Positions 1 through 4,744 of a stretch of DNA of 5,565 nucleotides are shown here, piece after piece. The position numbers and the translations under genes are program-made. The DNA lies in contig JBBIKS010000095.1 of assembly GCA_037445375.1 (NCBI GenBank), positions 1-5,565 on the forward strand, in the 5' to 3' direction. The notes under the pieces were generated by a model, which ran no database searches, was not told where the DNA came from, and saw only the letters and a program-made list of their open reading frames with translations. This DNA comes from DYHD01 sp037445375 (GTDB lineage Bacteria; Nitrospirota; Thermodesulfovibrionia; Thermodesulfovibrionales; Dissulfurispiraceae). The number at the start of each line of letters is the position of its first letter. Position 1 is the stretch's first letter.

Positions 1-1
1 C

Positions 2-166
2 GCCCTTATAGCCAGCATGTTAATTACACTCTGGACTGGACGTAAGCCCACAAAAAGAACATTTGAAATGCTTTGCTATCACTTTATGGGTTGGGCTGAT
101 GATGAAGAACTTTTTGATCATATAGAAAAGCTTAAACAAGCTGACAATACAAAGAAAAACACATAA
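2..166 (+). CDS. C-terminal fragment of a possible IS4-type transposase (5' end outside window)
   Basis: An open frame enters from the left edge and runs 54 codons to a TAA at 164-166. The visible tail includes LWTGRKPTKRTFEML, then FMGWADDEELFDHIEKLK and a lysine-rich end. From memory, without a search, the pattern (ALIA.ML..LWTGRKPTKRT.EM, then GWA..EEL..HI..LK) resembles the extreme C-terminus of some IS4-family DDE transposases. No catalytic residue falls inside the window, so this cannot be confirmed here. The neighbouring RAYT remnant fits a patch rich in mobile DNA. It could instead be the end of an unrelated protein. The frame and stop are clear; the family call is tentative. Confidence 0.45.
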   Translation, partial: ALIASMLITLWTGRKPTKRTFEMLCYHFMGWADDEELFDHIEKLKQADNTKKNT

Positions 167-230
167 GCATCAGAGGGGTTCTTTTTTTCCTCTCTCTCGC
201 TATAGCTACTGCTTTGCCTGTTTGCAAATA

Positions 231-617
231 TTAATCTCTTTTTAGGTATTGTTGGTCTGCGCCTCTGCCATAAAAACAGCCCATATTAATTATCCTTTGC
301 CTGCTTTGTTGTGCCTTGTAACCTTGTCTAATTTTGTATAGCAATATATATGCCGAACAGTATTGTGTATATACACCATTTAATTGCCTCATTCCTTTTG
401 AAAGGTTGCCATCTGGTGTTTCTATAACAAAATGATAGTGATTGTTCATCAGGCAGTATGCATGACATAGCCAATTGTATTTTTCGTTAACTTTTTTAAG
501 TGTGTCTAAAAAAAGCAGGCGGTCTTCATCATCTTCAAATATGTTTTTCCGCTCGTTTCCCCTTGATGTTACATGATATACAGCGCCGTCATATTCTATT
601 CTTAATGGTCTTGCCAT
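231..617 (-). pseudogene. REP-associated tyrosine transposase (RAYT, IS200-like Y1 fold), C-terminally broken
   Basis: The start is the ATG at 617-615, giving MARPLRIEYDGAVYHVTSRG, the standard opening of this family; frame upstream of it belongs to the element's leader. The 128-residue product holds the Y1-transposase core: the HUH-type metal motif H-Y-H at residues 60-62 (in LMNNHYHFVIETP) and a candidate nucleophilic tyrosine at 86 in VYTQY. Family members normally continue with an NRRH...LFQGRYKA segment and 100 or more further residues. Here similarity decays after residue 86: only a scrambled echo (IRQGYKA, 97-102) is visible before a stop at 231. The C-terminal half is therefore missing, and indels near 300-350 look likely. 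Intact relatives make single-strand cuts at REP-like repeats and are usually single-copy, domesticated genes. This copy is probably inactive. No promoter was recognised for it. Confidence 0.85.
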
Positions 618-654
618 GAGAAATGTCAAAACATAACAATGAGAAATGTCAAAA
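616..654 (-). repeat. Two perfect 16-bp direct repeats in the RAYT leader
   Basis: The 16-mer ATGAGAAATGTCAAAA (+ strand) occurs at 616-631 and again at 639-654, a 23-bp period. On the transposase strand it reads TTTTGACATTTCTCAT, and the proximal copy runs into the ATG start codon. I recall similar leaders upstream of MARPLRIEY-type RAYT genes in other genomes, where they are often mistranslated as N-terminal extensions. They are likely part of the element's recognition or regulatory sequence. That role is inferred. Confidence 0.8.
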
Positions 655-670
655 TTAAAGACCTGACCCC
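655..670 (-). repeat. Conserved RAYT-associated motif (GGGGTCAGGTCTTTAA on the minus strand)
   Basis: This 16-base block sits immediately upstream of the doubled repeat. From memory, a GGGGTCAGGTCTT block is a recurrent flank of this RAYT subtype and may mark the element boundary or a REP-like cleavage site. Its last bases supply the TAA stop (657-655) of the SRPBCC gene on the same strand. No second copy was seen on the other side of the transposase remnant, consistent with that end having been lost. Confidence 0.5.
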
Positions 671-1200
671 AAGCAAGCGCTCTTTGCAATTTTTCTCTGA
701 AAATTCCCTCCTACCCACTCCTTGATTCTCAAAGCCCTATAAGAAAAAATATCTGTTAGCTGCCTTTTTATAATAAAATGAAATGGCAGAGCATAAAGTG
801 GCGGCTGATATGTTACGATGTCCTGCAGAAATGTGCCTTTAGCTATGCTCTCAAAGGTGTGCAAATGGGACCACTTGCAATATGGACCACTTATTTGAAT
901 ATCAGTGAATCTCTCGCATGGTTTGTAATCAATAATTCTGCTCTTCCATATCATTTTTAAGCCAAACACTTTTATCGTATATTCATATTCCGCTCCTTCA
1001 TAAACCTCTGTTTCTTTGCACGCCTTCATCCTGAAGTCAAGCCAGTCAGGGGTTATCTCAAAGAGATTGCAGGGGTCTTTGAAAAACTCAAAGGCATCTT
1101 CTCGGGAAATGGGAATGGTCTGAGATGTTCTCAGTTGATATGTTTGAAAATCAACCTTCTTAAAGGCAATTAAAAAATCATCCGGTTGTTCGTATTCCAC
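655..1200 (-). CDS. SRPBCC (START/polyketide-cyclase-like) family protein with an altered C-terminus
   Basis: A 181-residue protein. Residues 19-160 match the single-domain SRPBCC fold found in many uncharacterised proteins: TYQLRTSQTIPISREDAFEFF (20-40, first strand and helix), then DPCNLFEITPDWLDF (42-56), GPYCKWSHLHTFE (105-117), KGTFLQDIVTYQPP (121-134), and the closing helix with RQL.DIFSYRALRI (146-159). The family binds small hydrophobic ligands in the cytoplasm; the substrate here is unknown. The start is a GTG at 1200 with no clear Shine-Dalgarno site; an in-frame TAA lies six bases upstream, and no ATG occurs before residue 58, so the first 18 residues may be non-native. Residues from about 165 on (NFQRKIAKSACLGSGL) continue into RAYT flanking sequence, so insertion appears to have replaced the last few native residues. 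The core domain is complete and may still fold. Confidence 0.75.
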   Translation of the reverse strand: MEYEQPDDFLIAFKKVDFQTYQLRTSQTIPISREDAFEFFKDPCNLFEITPDWLDFRMKACKETEVYEGAEYEYTIKVFGLKMIWKSRIIDYKPCERFTDIQISGPYCKWSHLHTFESIAKGTFLQDIVTYQPPLYALPFHFIIKRQLTDIFSYRALRIKEWVGGNFQRKIAKSACLGSGL

Positions 1201-1241
1201 AGTGCATTATTATTAATTTTAAAATTATAGAATGCCCAATA

Positions 1242-1270
1242 ATTATAACATTAATAATCCTTATCAGCAA
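1242..1270 (-). promoter_or_regulatory. Candidate sigma-70 promoter for the SRPBCC gene
   Basis: On the minus strand, TTGCTG (1270-1265) and a perfect TATAAT (1247-1242) are separated by 17 bases. The predicted transcript start is near 1235, about 35 bases before the GTG. The -35 box matches consensus only in its first three bases, and the region is AT-rich, so the call is weak. Confidence 0.35.
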
Positions 1271-1373
1271 AATAAGCCGTCTATATCTGAACTTGGGAAG
1301 ATAATCTGAATCTTAATGCAGGGGGGTAAGGTTGTTTATGCCTGCTATGCCAAAAATATACTGCGTTTTAGGG

Positions 1374-1400
1374 TTGACATTTATATGCAATAACTATAAT
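1374..1400 (+). promoter_or_regulatory. Sigma-70-like promoter upstream of the RRM gene
   Basis: Perfect TTGACA (1374-1379) and perfect TATAAT (1395-1400) are separated by 15 bases, shorter than the optimal 17. If used, transcription begins near 1407, leaving an unusually long leader of about 140 bases before the ATG at 1547. Long leaders are typical of cold-induced RNA-binding protein genes; that parallel is inference. Confidence 0.55.
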
Positions 1401-1475
1401 ACTTCTATATAGTTTTTTGACTGTATTGTTGTGTTAATATCATACATGTCAAGCTATTGCGGTTTGCATAAAATC

Positions 1476-1517
1476 GTCTGCATATTGTTAAAATATGCAG
1501 GCTTAACGCAATAAGCC
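1476..1517 (+). promoter_or_regulatory. Leader RNA with two overlapping hairpins before the RRM gene
   Basis: Hairpin 1 pairs 1476-1486 (GTCTGCATATT) with 1492-1502 (AATATGCAGGC) over a five-base loop: 11 pairs including one G-U. Hairpin 2 pairs GGCTTA (1500-1505) with TAAGCC (1512-1517) over a six-base loop. They share bases 1500-1502, so both cannot form fully at once. The Shine-Dalgarno site begins about 15 bases after the second stem. No U-run follows either stem, so these are not intrinsic terminators. A role in temperature-dependent translation or in autoregulation by the RRM protein is possible but unproven. Confidence 0.5.
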
Positions 1518-1546
1518 AGACACACTATTTTAAGGAGGATTTAAAG

Positions 1547-1867
1547 ATGCCAAAAAAGATCTATGTAGGTAACCTCTCTTACCAGACTGATGAAGATTCC
1601 CTAAAAAATGCTTTTGATGCAATCGGAGAGGTTTTATCTGTAAGGATTATCAAGGATCCCACAGGCCGTTCAAAGGGGTTTGGGTTTGTTGAGATGACAT
1701 CAGATGAGGATGCCGACAGGGCTATCTCCAGTCTGAATGGAACTGATTTTATGGGAAGAAACATAATAGTCAACGAGGCGAGACCTCAGACAGACAGAGG
1801 TAGCTCAAGCGGCGCAGGTTCAAGGAAGCCTTTCAGAGGCGGACGCGAGCAGTTTAAGCGCAGATAA
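1547..1867 (+). CDS. Small RRM-domain RNA-binding protein with glycine/arginine-rich tail
   Basis: A 106-residue protein made of one RNA recognition motif plus a short basic tail, the layout of bacterial and cyanobacterial Rbp proteins. RNP2 is IYVGNL at residues 5-10 and RNP1 is KGFGFVEM at 43-50, with the aromatic residues Y6, F45 and F47 that stack on RNA bases. The last strand ends near residue 78. Residues 79-106 are polar and basic (GSSSGAGSRKPFRGGREQFKRR), like RGG-type tails. The start is secured by AAGGAGG (1532-1538), eight bases before the ATG. In the family these cytoplasmic proteins bind single-stranded RNA, and several are cold-induced. The DeaD-type helicase lies 164 bases downstream on the same strand, which supports an RNA-remodelling role. 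The natural RNA targets cannot be read from the sequence. Confidence 0.93.
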   Translation: MPKKIYVGNLSYQTDEDSLKNAFDAIGEVLSVRIIKDPTGRSKGFGFVEMTSDEDADRAISSLNGTDFMGRNIIVNEARPQTDRGSSSGAGSRKPFRGGREQFKRR

Positions 1868-1967
1868 AGTTTTGATATCAATCACATTCTAACTTCTCAT
1901 ACCAATGCTTGTGAATTTTTGATGCTCTATTGATAGTTTCTTGCGCAAGCCTTTTAGCAAGCACAGA

Positions 1968-1985
1968 TATGATTATAGAATCATA
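1968..1985 (+). repeat. Short inverted repeat between the RRM and helicase genes
   Basis: TATGATT (1968-1974) and AATCATA (1979-1985) form a seven-pair stem with a four-base loop. It lies 34 bases before the helicase Shine-Dalgarno site. There is no GC-rich stem or U-run, so it is not a terminator. No convincing promoter was found in 1868-2031, so read-through transcription from the RRM gene is likely. Confidence 0.3.
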
Positions 1986-2019
1986 AAGATAGCAACTAAA
2001 AATCATTTCAAAGCAATGT

Positions 2020-2025
2020 AAGGAG
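2020..2025 (+). promoter_or_regulatory. Shine-Dalgarno site that fixes the helicase TTG start
   Basis: AAGGAG lies six bases before the TTG at 2032-2034. No in-frame ATG or GTG occurs upstream near it, and the protein reads MPKQ from this codon. A TTG start usually lowers initiation efficiency. Confidence 0.75.
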
Positions 2026-2031
2026 ATTGTC

Positions 2032-3681
2032 TTGCCAAAACAGGCAGTTACAAATACTTCTATAAAAAAAGACAAAAAAGCAGATTATGCCAATGCAACT
2101 TATAAGAGCTTTTATGAGTTCGGTATCTCTGATAAAACACTCATCTCGCTCTCTGTGATGGGATTTGAAGAGCCTACTCCCATACAGAAAGTGGTTATTC
2201 CGCACGCATTGAGCGGTAAGGACATCATCGCACAAGCTCAGACCGGAACAGGTAAGACGGCTGCTTTTGGGATTCCTTTAATAGAAATGAGGGCCGAGAT
2301 AAAAAACCAATATCCTTACTCTATCGTTCTCACTCCCACAAGAGAACTTGCCGTTCAGGTATCTGGAGAGATTAATAAAATGGGGGCAAAGTCAGGTGTA
2401 ATATCTTTACCCGTTTACGGTGGGCAATCTATTGAACTTCAGATAAAAAGCATCAAAAGAGGAATTGATATTGTCGTTGGCACGCCGGGCAGGCTGATAG
2501 ATCATATACAAAGAAAGACCCTCTTTCTGAATGAAATTAAGGCTGTTGTTCTTGATGAGGCAGACGAGATGCTGAATATGGGTTTTATTGAGGATATTGA
2601 GAAAATTCTCCTTACTACACCTTCAGAAAGACAAACAATGCTATTTTCCGCTACCATGCCAAAGGAAATTATTCTAATTGCAAAAAAGCATATGATCAAA
2701 CCTATGCATTTCGGCGTTGATGCCGGTGAGATGGTCGTTGCAAAAATAAAACAGGTATTTTACGAAGTCCGCGAAGAAGACAAGATTAAGGCATTAACCA
2801 GACTTTTAGATGTTGAAGGTCCTCTGATAACCCTTATTTTCTGCCATACAAAAAGGGAAGTTGATGAAGTAGCTGGAAAGCTGCAGCAGATGGGCTATCC
2901 AGCAGGGGCAATTCACGGAGATTTCACCCAAAGTCACAGGGATGAGATGATGCGCAGATTCAAGGGAGGCGATTTAGATATACTTGTCGCTACTGATGTT
3001 GCTGCCCGTGGACTTGATATTCCAGATGTATCCCATGTTATAAACTTTAGCATCCCACAAGATCCTGAAGGCTACATACACAGGATCGGCAGGACAGGGA
3101 GGGCTGGGAAATCCGGAATAGCAATAACATTTGTAACCCCAAGGCAATACCGTCAACTCAGGCTAATTGAGCAGTCTGCAAAGACCCAAATAAAAAAAGC
3201 TAAGCTCCCAACCATAGAGCAAGTTAGAAAAGCCAAAGAGGATGAGATTGCCAATGTTATGGGAGAACTTATTCAAGACGGTAAACACACTCGTTTTTAT
3301 GCCCTCGCAAATGTCCTCCTTGAGAAATACACGCCTAATGACATAACTGCTGCTGCTTTGTGTATGCTGCTCGACTCAGAAGATATAGATGAGATTGAGG
3401 GCATTGAACCCACTAAACATGCTGGCAAGTCAGATTTCGTGCGGCTCTTTATGACCATTGGGAAAAAAGACAAGGTAAGGGTAGGAGATATTGTGAAGTC
3501 CATCTCTGCTGAAGCAGGAATACCCGCCAGAAAAATCGGCAATATTGCGCTTTTTGATAAGTTCAGCTTTGTTGAGATCCCCGCCAATCTTGCTGACGGA
3601 GTCATTCATGCTATCAATGACAGCATCATGAGGGGACGAAAGATCTGCGTCCAGCGAGCCAAAAAACAGGACAAAGAATAA
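2032..3681 (+). CDS. deaD: DEAD-box ATP-dependent RNA helicase, DeaD/CsdA type
   Basis: A 549-residue protein with every helicase motif in order: Q motif (F27 and PTPIQ 48-52), Walker A AQTGTGKT (69-76), PTRELA (102-107), GG (130-131), TPGR (151-154), DEAD (175-178), SAT (206-208), motif IV (LIFCHTKREVDEV, 268-280), ATDVAARGLD (320-329) and HRIGRTGR (350-357). A linker leads to a C-terminal DbpA/CsdA-type RNA-binding domain at about 468-540 (VRLFMTIGKKDKVRVGDIV onward), which in relatives targets the helicase to structured RNA. It unwinds short RNA duplexes using ATP in the cytoplasm. Relatives act in ribosome assembly, mRNA decay and cold adaptation. Length and domain order are normal for DeaD. 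Initiation is at TTG with a good ribosome site. It follows the RRM gene on the same strand, and no recognisable terminator follows its TAA. Confidence 0.95.
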   Translation: MPKQAVTNTSIKKDKKADYANATYKSFYEFGISDKTLISLSVMGFEEPTPIQKVVIPHALSGKDIIAQAQTGTGKTAAFGIPLIEMRAEIKNQYPYSIVLTPTRELAVQVSGEINKMGAKSGVISLPVYGGQSIELQIKSIKRGIDIVVGTPGRLIDHIQRKTLFLNEIKAVVLDEADEMLNMGFIEDIEKILLTTPSERQTMLFSATMPKEIILIAKKHMIKPMHFGVDAGEMVVAKIKQVFYEVREEDKIKALTRLLDVEGPLITLIFCHTKREVDEVAGKLQQMGYPAGAIHGDFTQSHRDEMMRRFKGGDLDILVATDVAARGLDIPDVSHVINFSIPQDPEGYIHRIGRTGRAGKSGIAITFVTPRQYRQLRLIEQSAKTQIKKAKLPTIEQVRKAKEDEIANVMGELIQDGKHTRFYALANVLLEKYTPNDITAAALCMLLDSEDIDEIEGIEPTKHAGKSDFVRLFMTIGKKDKVRVGDIVKSISAEAGIPARKIGNIALFDKFSFVEIPANLADGVIHAINDSIMRGRKICVQRAKKQDKE

Positions 3682-3985
3682 AAAATACCGCTTTATAGTG
3701 TCCCTCATCATATCCATTATGCAGTTAGATTTTATTTTATATAGCAGATATAAAAGATATAAAATAGAGCAGTAGTGCGGTTGGAAATGACAAAAAATAA
3801 TTCTTCAGTATAATGCTGCTTTATGCACATCAAATTATTTCCTTTAACCCTTTTCAGCTTAATTGACAAGTGTTTTCCACAACTGTAAGCTTTTTGTTTC
3901 ATTGTTGCGAAGCAAGACAAATCCTTGTTTCTTTGGAGACTCTATCTCTATTTCAGGATAAAGAGTCAGGGAATTAATTTTTTAC
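3682..3985. other. Non-coding AT-rich spacer after the helicase gene
   Basis: No supportable gene is seen on either strand. A small minus-strand frame (3732-3920) has no ribosome site or family signature. The stretch contains the AT-only repeats at 3734-3765, an AAATAATT/AATTATTT inverted pair near 3794-3830, and a stem just before the next promoter (GACTCT 3938-3943 with AGAGTC 3962-3967). None of these looks like a good intrinsic terminator. Confidence 0.5.
3734..3765. repeat. AT-rich inverted and tandem repeat after the helicase gene
   Basis: ATTTTATAT (3734-3742) is inverted as ATATAAAAT (3757-3765). Between them lies a tandem 9-mer, GATATAAAA, at 3747-3755 and 3756-3764, so the left arm can pair with either copy. 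All pairs are A-T, so RNA folding would be weak. A transcription-ending or protein-binding role is possible but unsupported. Confidence 0.35.
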
Positions 3986-4014
3986 TTGACAAAAACAATA
4001 TATTAAAATATTAT
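3986..4014 (+). promoter_or_regulatory. Sigma-70 promoter of the ArsR-DsrEFH-like operon
   Basis: Perfect TTGACA (3986-3991) is followed after 17 bases by TATTAT (4009-4014), a five-of-six match to the -10 consensus. A perfect TATAAT overlaps at 4012-4017 but would require a 20-base spacer. The transcript should begin near 4021, giving a leader of about 28 bases with AAAAGGTG (4033-4040) before the ATG at 4049. No other promoter was seen inside the four-gene unit. Confidence 0.75.
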
Positions 4015-4021
4015 AATATAT
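3998..4021. promoter_or_regulatory. Near-perfect 24-bp palindrome over the -10 region: putative ArsR operator
   Basis: The two 12-base halves, ATATATTAAAAT (3998-4009) and ATTATAATATAT (4010-4021), are reverse complements except for one position (4006/4013). The site covers the spacer end, the -10 box and the expected transcript start. ArsR/SmtB dimers typically bind AT-rich 12-12-type inverted repeats at exactly this place, blocking RNA polymerase. The regulator gene starts 27 bases downstream, so negative autoregulation is the simplest model. Because the site is pure A/T, chance symmetry is not negligible. Confidence 0.55.
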
Positions 4022-4048
4022 AAATATAATTTAAAAGGTGTTCAATAT

Positions 4049-4390
4049 ATGCGTTCTTTGGGCAAAAAAGCAGAACTGCTGAAAATAATTGCGCATCCTG
4101 TGAGGTTAAGGATACTTGAAGAATTAACTAAGGGGGTAAAGTGTGTGAGCGATTTTGAGGAGTTCCTTGAAATCAGCCAGTCGAATGTCTCGCAACATCT
4201 CTCTCTTTTAAGGACACACGGCGTAATAGACTACTATATTGATGGAAGGCTCAGATGTTATTTTCTCAGAGACCCTGTGATTCCGGATATATTGGAGGTG
4301 CTTAGAAAAGATTTTACAGAAGAATTACCAGCCCCTGCATGTTGCCCTGTAACAAAAAAGGGAATATATCCCGGAGACAGGAGGCATTAA
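4049..4390 (+). CDS. ArsR/SmtB-family transcriptional regulator, cysteine-containing
   Basis: A 113-residue winged-helix repressor. Helices 1-2 span about residues 4-27 (LGKKAELLKIIAHPVRLRILEEL). The recognition helix lies in ISQSNVSQHLSLLR (42-55) and the wing at DYYIDGRLRCYFL (61-73). A C-terminal helix near 78-92 should serve dimerisation. Cysteines are C32 (in VKCVSDF, where metal-sensing ArsR proteins carry their CxC), C70 in the wing, and an adjacent pair C98-C99 in the tail (PACCPVTKKG). The classic ELCVCDL metal site is incomplete because the second cysteine is S34. Distant cysteines in helix-2 and C-terminal positions recall persulfide sensors of the SqrR/BigR type. With a DsrEFH-like set 1-2 bases downstream, sensing of sulfide, polysulfide or a related thiol-reactive signal is plausible. 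The effector remains unproven. Confidence 0.9.
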   Translation: MRSLGKKAELLKIIAHPVRLRILEELTKGVKCVSDFEEFLEISQSNVSQHLSLLRTHGVIDYYIDGRLRCYFLRDPVIPDILEVLRKDFTEELPAPACCPVTKKGIYPGDRRH

Positions 4391-4391
4391 A

Positions 4392-4736
4392 ATGCAAAGA
4401 GAAATAGTGATGTTTCTTACTACAACGCCCTATAGTTTTGAAAATACACACACAATACTCAAACTCGCAGATGCCGCCCTCAAGAAGGGGCAAAAGGTAA
4501 GGCTTATCGCATTTGGAGATGGTGTTTTCTCAATTATCAAAGGTCAGCTTCCAAAGTCATTATCAGCGATGGAAAACCTTGTAGAGCGGGGTCTCAAGGT
4601 TGATATATGAACAGGCTGCATGATGAGCCGCGGTCTTGCGGAAGGCGATTCTCTTGAAGGTGGCGAAATGAGCTCATTGAAAGGACTTTTAAATGTCATA
4701 AAGTCGAATCCCATTTTTTTGAATTTTGGGGTATGA
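4392..4736 (+). CDS. DsrE/TusD-like sulfurtransferase subunit, predicted selenoprotein (TGA 4608-4610 = Sec)
   Basis: The ATG at 4392 has AGGAGG (4379-4384) seven bases upstream. Seventy-two codons lead to an in-frame TGA; the same frame continues 41 codons to TGA at 4734-4736. Read through, the 114-residue protein is a full DsrE-type alpha/beta domain: REIVMFLTTTPYSFENTHT (3-21), KKGQKVRLIAFGDGVF (31-46), ERGLKVDI (65-72), U73-T-G-C76-M-M-S-R80-G81, and a last helix and strand SSLKGLLNVIKSNPIFLNFG (94-113). Stopping at 72 would lose the active site and the C-terminal third. In E. coli TusD the catalytic Cys78 is followed by R-G at +7/+8; U73 has exactly that spacing, and relatives have CxxC where this has UxxC. 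A SECIS-like hairpin follows. The likely role is accepting persulfide sulfur as the active subunit of a DsrEFH-type complex. A plain nonsense mutation is possible but explains none of these coincidences. Confidence 0.82.
4611..4641 (+). promoter_or_regulatory. Predicted bacterial SECIS element (bSECIS)
   Basis: Directly after the TGA, CCGC (4628-4631) pairs with GCGG (4638-4641) around a six-base loop GGTCTT (4632-4637). The loop starts 21 bases after the TGA and begins with two G residues. Known bacterial SECIS hairpins place a short loop about 16-37 bases after the UGA with a G in its first two positions; the E. coli fdhF loop also contains GGUCU, which SelB binds. The stem seen is only four strong pairs, and a competing pairing exists (GGCT 4614-4617 with AGCC 4626-4629), so thermodynamic folding should be checked. 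The hairpin lies inside coding sequence, as bacterial SECIS elements must. Confidence 0.7.
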
Positions 4737-4738
4737 GG
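4735..4738 (+). promoter_or_regulatory. Shine-Dalgarno site that decides the DsrF-like start
   Basis: GAGG lies six bases before the ATG at 4745. The earlier in-frame ATG at 4733 has only a poor GGGG directly before it. The site overlaps the stop codon of the extended DsrE-like frame (4734-4736), so a ribosome finishing the full-length selenoprotein ends right at the next initiation site. Confidence 0.6.
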
Positions 4739-4744
4739 GGATTT

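Larger units (their letters stand above)
1201..1546. other. Non-coding divergent intergenic region
   Basis: These 346 bases separate the leftward SRPBCC gene from the rightward RRM gene. They hold a candidate leftward promoter (1242-1270), a candidate rightward promoter (1374-1400) and a leader with two hairpins (1476-1517), listed separately. No further gene, tRNA or repeat array was seen on either strand. Confidence 0.6.

Noticed and set aside
171..196. AGAGG / CCTCT pair around a T-rich stretch as an intrinsic terminator
   Set aside because: The stem is only five pairs and the T-run sits in the loop, not after the stem. It may be chance or an IS-end remnant.
618..689. N-terminal extension of the transposase (24 residues beginning MQRALAWGQ)
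   Set aside because: It translates the repeat-rich leader. Family alignment begins at MARPLRIEY, so the ATG at 617 was chosen.
778..960. Small plus-strand open frame of 60 codons
   Set aside because: It lies wholly antisense to the SRPBCC core, has no family signature and no ribosome site; it is a shadow frame.
3732..3920. Minus-strand open frame of 62 codons in the spacer after the helicase
   Set aside because: No Shine-Dalgarno site, no recognisable domain, and a composition typical of chance frames in AT-rich DNA. A decayed gene fragment cannot be excluded.
4392..4610. A stand-alone 72-residue DsrE fragment or pseudogene ending at the TGA
   Set aside because: The frame continues without a shift, with full family similarity to a 114-residue end. 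The TGA replaces precisely the catalytic Cys, a GG-loop hairpin follows at the right distance, and the extended stop meets the next start. A random nonsense mutation would not produce all of these.
4608..4736. TGA read as tryptophan or glycine through a variant genetic code
   Set aside because: No other in-frame TGA occurs in the clear genes here, including the 549-codon helicase. The extended frame itself ends at a TGA exactly at the next gene's start.
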